This document shows positions 61,943-64,000 of a stretch of 64,000 nucleotides of DNA, piece by piece; positions within the stretch are counted from its first letter, which is position 1, and each line of letters begins with the position of its first letter. Source of the DNA: Clostridium sp. chh4-2 (GTDB lineage Bacteria > Bacillota > Clostridia > Lachnospirales > Lachnospiraceae). The notes under the pieces are model-generated. The model was not told the origin of the DNA. It made no database searches and saw only the letters and a program-made list of their open reading frames with translations. The position numbers and the translations under genes are program-made. Location of the stretch: assembly GCF_002899675.1 (NCBI RefSeq), contig NZ_PKUU01000003.1, positions 124,001-188,000 on the forward strand, read 5' to 3'.

Positions 61943-64000
61943 ATGATTAAATTATATGACGGCGGGGCATATCTGTTAAATGGAGTGACAATCGTAGATG
62001 AAAAGGAATATGCCGAAAAAAGCAGTGCAGAGGGAAACTACGTAGCGAAGGAAGAAGCCAAAAAAGGCACCATGGCTTATTCCATTTTAAATGCTCACAA
62101 TGTTTCCGATAACATGGACCATCTTAAAATCAAATTCGACGCTATGACATCACATGATATCACATTTGTAGGCATCATACAGACGGCAAAAGCTTCCGGC
62201 ATGACGGAATTCCCGATTCCATATGTTATGACAAACTGCCATAACTCCCTCTGTGCGGTGGGCGGAACCATCAACGAAGACGATCACGTATTCGGACTTT
62301 CCGCTGCTAAAAAGTACGGCGGAATCTTCGTGCCGCCTCATATTGCAGTTATGCACCAGTACATGCGGGAAATGATGGCCGGATGTGGTAAGATGATTCT
62401 GGGCTCCGACAGCCATACCCGCTACGGTGCGTTAGGAACCATGGCCATCGGCGAAGGCGGCGGAGAGCTTGTAAAACAGCTGCTCTGCGATACTTACGAC
62501 GTCACTTATCCCGGAGTTGTGGGCGTTTATCTGGAAGGTAAACCAGGCCCGGGAGTAGGCCCTCATGATATTGCCTTAGCCATCGTGGGAGCTGTATTCA
62601 AAAGCGGTTATGTGAAAAATAAAGTGATGGAATTTGTAGGCCCCGGAATCTCTTCCATGACCACAGATTTCAGAAACGGCGTGGATGTAATGACCACAGA
62701 AACCACCTGTCTGTCCTCCATCTGGAGAACGGATGAGGATACGAAAGAATTCTTAACCATGCATGGAAGAGGGGAAGAATACAAGGAGCTGAATCCTGCC
62801 GACGTGGCTTATTACGACGGCATGGTCTATGTGGATTTAAGCGACGTAAAACCGATGATCGCCCTTCCATTCCATCCCAGCAATGTTTATACAATCGATG
62901 AATTAAATGCCAATTTAGGTGATATTTTAAGAAGCGTGGAAGTGGAAGCGGAGAAGATCAGCGGAAACCGCGGCTTAAATTATAAACTGACCGACAAAAT
63001 TATCGGCGGAAAACTGTATGTACAGCAGGGAATTATCGCAGGATGCGCAGGCGGCAATTACAGCAATGTGATGGCGGCAGCCCATATTCTGAAGAACTGC
63101 AAATGCGGCCATGATGAATTTACCCTGTCCGTCTATCCGTCTTCCCAGCCTGTATTCATGGATCTGGTGAAGAAGGGGGCTGTGGCAGACCTGATGGCAG
63201 CGGGAGCGGCTGTTAAGACCGCATTCTGCGGGCCTTGTTTCGGCGCCGGAGATACGCCTGCGAACAATGCGCTCAGCATCCGCCATACAACCAGAAACTT
63301 CCCTAACCGTGAAGGTTCCAAACCCGGTTCCGGCCAGATGTCGGCCGTGGCTCTCATGGATGCCCGCTCTATCGCAGCGACCAGCGCAAACGGCGGTTTC
63401 CTGACCTCAGCGTCCAGAGTTATGGATGATTATGAGATTCCTGCCTATGAGTTCGACGACTCTTCCTATGTTAGCCGTGTTTATCAGGGATTCGGCAAGG
63501 CGGAAAAGGAAAATGACCTGGTTTACGGACCAAATATTAAAGACTGGCCTCAGATGAGCGCCTTAACCGACAACATCCTGCTGAAAGTATGCTCCAAGAT
63601 CATGGATGAGGTGACAACCACTGATGAACTGATCCCGTCAGGAGAGACTTCTTCTTACCGTTCCAATCCTCTGGGACTTGCAGAATTTACCCTGTCCAGA
63701 AGAGATCCGGAATATGTGGGGAGGGCAAAAGCAGTTGATGTGGTGGAGAAATCCAGAGCCGCAGGAAACTGTCCTTTCGAAGCAGCTCCTGAGTTAAAAG
63801 AAATCTTTGAAAAGATTCATCAGATTCCGGGCAATGAAGACGTTAAAGCGTCGGATACAGAGATCGGAAGCATGATTTACGCAGTGCGCCCAGGCGACGG
63901 TTCCGCCCGCGAACAGGCGGCCAGCTGTCAGAGAGTGCTGGGCGGACTTGCCAACATCGCATTTGAATACGCGACGAAACGCTACCGTTCCAATGTGATG
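61943..64000 (+). CDS. acn: Aconitate hydratase (3' end outside window)
   Basis: ATG 61943 with AGGAGG six bases upstream, ten bases after the isocitrate dehydrogenase stop; 686 codons are open to the window end. Seen: [35 protein letters not shown], cluster cysteines in [10 protein letters not shown] and [12 protein letters not shown], and [15 protein letters not shown]. It isomerises citrate to isocitrate with a [4Fe-4S] cluster and completes the three-step route to 2-oxoglutarate. About 60-80 residues are probably missing. Confidence 0.92.
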   Translation, partial: MIKLYDGGAYLLNGVTIVDEKEYAEKSSAEGNYVAKEEAKKGTMAYSILNAHNVSDNMDHLKIKFDAMTSHDITFVGIIQTAKASGMTEFPIPYVMTNCHNSLCAVGGTINEDDHVFGLSAAKKYGGIFVPPHIAVMHQYMREMMAGCGKMILGSDSHTRYGALGTMAIGEGGGELVKQLLCDTYDVTYPGVVGVYLEGKPGPGVGPHDIALAIVGAVFKSGYVKNKVMEFVGPGISSMTTDFRNGVDVMTTETTCLSSIWRTDEDTKEFLTMHGRGEEYKELNPADVAYYDGMVYVDLSDVKPMIALPFHPSNVYTIDELNANLGDILRSVEVEAEKISGNRGLNYKLTDKIIGGKLYVQQGIIAGCAGGNYSNVMAAAHILKNCKCGHDEFTLSVYPSSQPVFMDLVKKGAVADLMAAGAAVKTAFCGPCFGAGDTPANNALSIRHTTRNFPNREGSKPGSGQMSAVALMDARSIAATSANGGFLTSASRVMDDYEIPAYEFDDSSYVSRVYQGFGKAEKENDLVYGPNIKDWPQMSALTDNILLKVCSKIMDEVTTTDELIPSGETSSYRSNPLGLAEFTLSRRDPEYVGRAKAVDVVEKSRAAGNCPFEAAPELKEIFEKIHQIPGNEDVKASDTEIGSMIYAVRPGDGSAREQAASCQRVLGGLANIAFEYATKRYRSNVM

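Overview
The window reads as a chromosomal segment of an anaerobic, spore-forming gut or rumen Clostridium-type Firmicute, most likely Lachnospiraceae (the Enterocloster/Hungatella/Lacrimispora-like part of Clostridium cluster XIVa). The grounds are strong Shine-Dalgarno sites (AGGAGG), sigma-A promoters, a T-box in front of the trp operon, SpoVB, YesM/YesN-type sugar regulators, DUF3100 and DUF2339 proteins, choline-binding-type wall repeats, and a citrate synthase/isocitrate dehydrogenase/aconitase cluster. No sequence search was possible, so genus is an inference.

Layout. 0-2.1 kb: 3' part of a UvrA-like ABC ATPase. 2.3-4.6 kb: a small orphan protein and a MarR-MATE operon under a strikingly palindromic promoter. 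4.9-14.5 kb: a glycoside uptake and cleavage operon (binding lipoprotein, two permeases, GH106-like hydrolase, YesM kinase, YesN regulator). 14.8-18.7 kb: two c-di-GMP proteins sharing the same sensor half. 18.8-21.8 kb: double-HTH MerR regulator with an ABC exporter, then maf. 21.9-27.5 kb: divergent locus with DUF3100 membrane pair, amidohydrolase and TauE on the minus strand, Crp/Fnr regulator and LarA on the plus strand. 27.5-31.8 kb: helD set between two mirror-image blocks of long hairpin elements. 31.8-35.5 kb: spoVB and a large wall-binding surface protein. 35.5-39.7 kb: FecB/C/D-type metal-chelate importer with a methyltransferase. 39.8-46.6 kb: T-box and trpEGDCFBA. 46.8-50.8 kb: nifS-iscU-mnmA-amidase. 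51-55.6 kb: DUF2339 protein and ilvD. 55.7-59.2 kb: tRNA-Ser(CGA) and small secreted wall-binding proteins including a CAP-domain protein. 59.5-64 kb: citrate synthase, isocitrate dehydrogenase and aconitase (cut by the window end), the oxidative route from acetyl-CoA and oxaloacetate to 2-oxoglutarate.

The strongest unexplained signal is a family of five roughly 350-420 bp long-hairpin elements (27529-27945, 28049-28571, 30859-31210, 31398-31811, 50921-51293). Each folds back on itself over nearly its whole length. The helix sequences differ between copies but change on both sides together, while an asymmetric internal loop is identical in three copies and related in the other two. Four of the five have their 5' end at or within a few bases of the stop codon of a gene read in the same direction; in three of them the stop codon lies inside the terminal repeat. 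Two copies plus a shared short palindrome form a composite block present twice, inverted, on either side of helD. One copy has been hit by a 160 bp MITE with an 8 bp target duplication. I do not recognise this family as a described RNA or mobile element class.
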